A stretch of DNA of 64,000 nucleotides from Camellia lanceoleosa (taxonomy: Eukaryota > Streptophyta > Magnoliopsida > Ericales > Theaceae). Below are positions 61,575 to 64,000 of the stretch, piece after piece. The stretch lies in assembly GCA_025200525.1 (NCBI GenBank), contig CM045761.1:64512009-64576008 (forward strand), in the 5' to 3' direction. Each line of letters opens with the position of its first letter. Position 1 is the stretch's first letter. The position numbers and the translations under genes were made by a program. Under the pieces are notes generated by a model. It saw nothing but the letters and a program-made list of their open reading frames with translations. It had not been told where the DNA came from and made no database searches.

Positions 61575-62950
61575 CTATTGAGGGCGGGTGTCTGTGAACC
61601 GACTTAGATGCCCCTGGCGAATGAGGGTCTCTACTTGATCCTTGAGGCTGATGCAATCGTCTGTGTTATAGCCGTGGTCCTGGTGGAAACGGCAATATTT
61701 GGACTGGTCTTTACGGTTGGAAGGATTTCGTGGAGGAAAGGGCCACTTGAGGGGGTAGTCCCGTTGGATCTGGTTAAGGACTTGTTCCATGGGAGAATTG
61801 AGAGGTGTATATCGCTCGAACCGACCGGGCGGTCTTACTGGTGCTGACCGGTCGGCGTGAGGAGATCGGTCGACATAGCGGGATGTTTGATTATGATGCC
61901 GGGTGTTACTAGGTTCTTGGTCTTTCCGCTTTTCTTTGGGGGTCAGATCTTTAGTCATTGAGTCCTGCCGAGCAGCTAGAGAATCCTCTGCGTTCATGTA
62001 CTTTTGGGCTTTGGAGAGCAAGGCTGCCATGGATGTCGGGGGGTTCTTAGAGAGGGAGAAGAGGAAATCGGATGACCGCAGACCGGCCATGAAGGCTGTA
62101 AGGATGACTTTATCATCGTTTTCAGTAACTTGCAAGGCTTCGGTGTTGAAGCGAGTGACAAAGCTGCGCAGTGATTCTCCCTCGGTCTGACGGATGTTGA
62201 GGAGTTGGGTCGCCGGGCGTCGCTGGCGTTAGGCTCCGATGAAGTGGCTTAGGAAGGAGTCACTGAGATGCTGAAATGTGGAGACTGAATCTGGTGGCAA
62301 CTGGCTGAACCATAGCCGAGCCGACCCCTTCAGTGTCACGGGAAAGGCTCGGCACATGATTTCGTCAGGGAAGGCATGGAGGATCATGAGGTGCAGTAGG
62401 TCTCTGTGTGGTCGACGGGCCTGGCTGTTCCGTCAAAGGGTCGATGGTAGGCATTTTGAACTTGGCGGGTAGGGGTTTGTCTCGGATGGAGCGACAAATG
62501 GGGAGTTCTTTGTGGTGGAGGGCTTATGTTGGATATTCGCATAACCCCTTGGAGTTGGAGTTTCATGGTTCGAGTTCAAGATCCCAAAGGAATGTTGTCA
62601 CCACGGAGGGAGACAGATGTCTGACGCCGCCGGCTTCTCCTTGAGGCTGGAGCTATGACCGATGGACGTGGAGGAGGTGGATGTATATGTGGGTGAGGGG
62701 GTTGCAAGCCCCCCGAGTTGGGAGGATTGGGTTGTGGGACAGTATGGCCCGGAACTTGTTCTGGATGGGGTGGAATATCTGGAGATGGTGGAGGAATAGG
62801 GAGGTTCCGTTGGAGCAGAGCATTGATTAAGGCCTGGTTTTGTTCGGCCATACGGTTGATGCTGTTGGTGAGTTCGATGAAGTACTGTGGTGGGTTGTTT
62901 GGATTGGGAGGGTCGGTTTGGTGATCAGTAGCATTATGGTGGGAAGCCAT
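61575..62950 (-). pseudogene. Tat gag
   Basis: The start MASHHNATD at 62,950 leads a Pro/Asn-rich N-terminus (NLPIPPPSPDIPPHP). The capsid-like region is broken by frame changes near 62,580, 62,400 and 62,230 but reads PFDGTARPVDHTETY and VILTAFMAGLRSSDFLFSLSK. The C-terminus (62,135-61,575) has the Tat-type zinc motif CRFHQDHGYNTDDC (about 61,700-61,660) and ends …SRFTDTRPQ before a stop. Binds and packages element RNA in relatives. Confidence 0.85.
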
Positions 62951-63049
62951 GGATCTAGTCGTGACTATACACTTGACGGATGAGGTGAAAATGTTACTGG
63001 AACAAGGTCTCCGGCGGCAATGAACACAACTGGCGCACGGACAAACCGG

Positions 63050-63067
63050 TTCCCACAGACGGCGCCA
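63050..63067 (-). promoter_or_regulatory. Primer binding site of the Tat element
   Basis: On '-' the sequence two bases after the 5' LTR reads tggcgccgtctgtgggaa. A primer site starting TGGCGCC is usual in plant Ty3/gypsy elements; the exact tRNA is not assigned here. Confidence 0.75.
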
Positions 63068-63069
63068 AC

Positions 63070-63628
63070 TGATGATGCAGTTCGTCCTGGTGAATGTGCT
63101 AGACCGATCCAAGCTCCTCAGGTCCACTGGATATCCTGCAAACAAGTCCAACGGGGAACGGGGTAGTCCCCCGGCGAACCCTCCGGTGTATGAATTAGAA
63201 GATGTAGTAGGCAACGTAGTGAGAGAGATATATAGAACTTACCCTTCTTCTTGTCTTCAAGTCTTGCTTATATCCTTTGGTAATCATTTCACTGTCTCAG
63301 CCGTTCTGACCTCCCCGCCGAAAGCTTACGCCGTGGTTCGTCTTGTTCAGAGTGAGGGGATGTTATTCCGGCTGGGGGGGTGTTGTCGCAATAAATGCTG
63401 CGATGGGCTGCATTAATGGTGATGTGCTGTGGCAATAACTTTGCAGATCTTTGTCTGCTGACGTGGCCTGTAATGCGTCTGCCGTGTGTCCAAATATCAT
63501 TGGCCTTCCCTGCCCAGTTGACTTCCAGTGATGCTGGGTTTTACTGACCGGGTTATGCAATGGGGTTTAAATGGTGGGCCTGGGTTTACTCATGGTGGGC
63601 TGTGGCCCTTGTGGGCCTATCCATGTCA
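63070..63628 (-). repeat. 5' LTR of the Tat element
   Basis: 559 bp, tgatgatgcag ... atccatgtca on '+', matching 43,097-43,663 with about a dozen substitutions and a shorter (GA)n. Followed at the outer side by the target duplication tgtat (63,629-63,633). Confidence 0.93.
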
Positions 63629-63633
63629 TGTAT

Positions 63634-64000
63634 ATAAATATATATATACAAGTAACTCAATGTAATTCGGGTAGGAACAACAACATAATACAAATAAAGA
63701 AGAACAAATTATTATTTTAAAATTTATATCATTTACAAAAAATATTATTCGAAGACCATTGCCAAGAATGGAGAAATGGTCACAGCGGTGCGAGGATTAA
63801 ACTTGACTTTTCTCTTGTATATGAAATGATCAGGTGCAATTAAGTTTACCTTAGTATTTGTAACAAACTAATTACATAGACATATCAACCTAATTAGAAT
63901 TTTAAGCAATATATAAAGGTCAGAGCGTCTAGTTAGTTTGGTTTAGTCAATTTTGTGACGGAGAAGATCAATTTCATATATTATTTTTTTTGTAGTTTAT
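63634..64000. other. AT-rich flank, nothing recognised
   Basis: The sequence right of the Tat element is AT-rich with an (AT)n run at its start; no gene or repeat boundary is seen. Confidence 0.6.

Larger units (their letters stand above)
43097..63628 (-). mobile_element. Tat-lineage Ty3/gypsy retrotransposon, host of a nested Tekay-like element
   Basis: Two similar LTRs (567 and 559 bp, TG...CA ends) bound the unit, and tgtat is duplicated on both sides (43,092-43,096 and 63,629-63,633). On the '-' strand the order is primer site, gag, protease, RT, RNase H, a second plant/archaeal-type RNase H, integrase, then a long 3' region with a minisatellite and an antisense ORF on '+'. The extra RNase H and the antisense ORF are hallmarks of the Tat group (for example Grande and Retand). 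The nested element at 50,566-60,035 splits the RT. Without it the element is about 11.06 kb. LTRs differ at roughly a dozen sites by eye, so the insertion is fairly recent. Stops and frameshifts make it non-autonomous now. Confidence 0.92.

Overview
The window is nuclear DNA from a flowering plant, most likely a eudicot. The evidence is one long intron-rich plant housekeeping gene with GT-AG introns, AT-rich intergenic DNA, and nested plant-type Ty3/gypsy LTR retrotransposons with MITEs. The species cannot be named from the sequence alone. I see no tRNA, rRNA, organelle or bacterial gene.

Layout. (1) 1-13,390: decayed 3' part of an old Tekay/Del-like chromovirus, '+' strand. Its protease is split at 600 by a solo LTR of a related element (TSD aattg), which is itself split by a 3.7 kb solo-LTR-like element 'X1' (1,974-5,693). 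Its RT is split by a MITE carrying a 600 bp GGT-rich core (7,773-8,724). (2) 13,448-17,068: a small Mutator-type MITE (9 bp TSD) split by a second X copy, 'X2' (13,582-16,851). (3) 18,731-35,289: the one clear host gene, F2KP, which encodes 6-phosphofructo-2-kinase/fructose-2,6-bisphosphatase. I resolve 23 exons giving 756 codons, with N-terminal starch-binding-type domain, kinase and bisphosphatase all open and catalytic residues present; several introns carry MITEs. (4) 35,290-43,091: AT-rich intergenic DNA with MITEs and simple repeats. (5) 43,092-63,633: a Tat-lineage Ty3/gypsy element on the '-' strand (LTRs 43,097-43,663 and 63,070-63,628, TSD tgtat). It has gag, protease, RT, two RNase H domains, integrase, a 29-bp minisatellite, and a long antisense ORF region on '+' with its own poly(A) signal. 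Its RT is split by a full-length Tekay-like element on '+' (50,566-60,035, TSD tcggc, LTRs about 2.37 kb, tRNA-iMet primer site). (6) 63,634-64,000: AT-rich, nothing recognised.

How the parts relate. F2KP sets cytosolic fructose-2,6-bisphosphate, which steers carbon between sucrose and starch. Everything else is mobile DNA in at least three nests, so relative insertion order can be read directly. The most unusual signal is a set of short, GC-rich, perfectly dyad-symmetric motifs, arranged in pairs, at the same internal place in each Tekay-type LTR (and comparable hairpins in both X elements). The letters of the motif differ between copies but the palindromy is kept. I found no complete new gene system; this motif cassette, the antisense ORF of the Tat element and the patchy divergence between the two LTRs of the inner element are the best leads.
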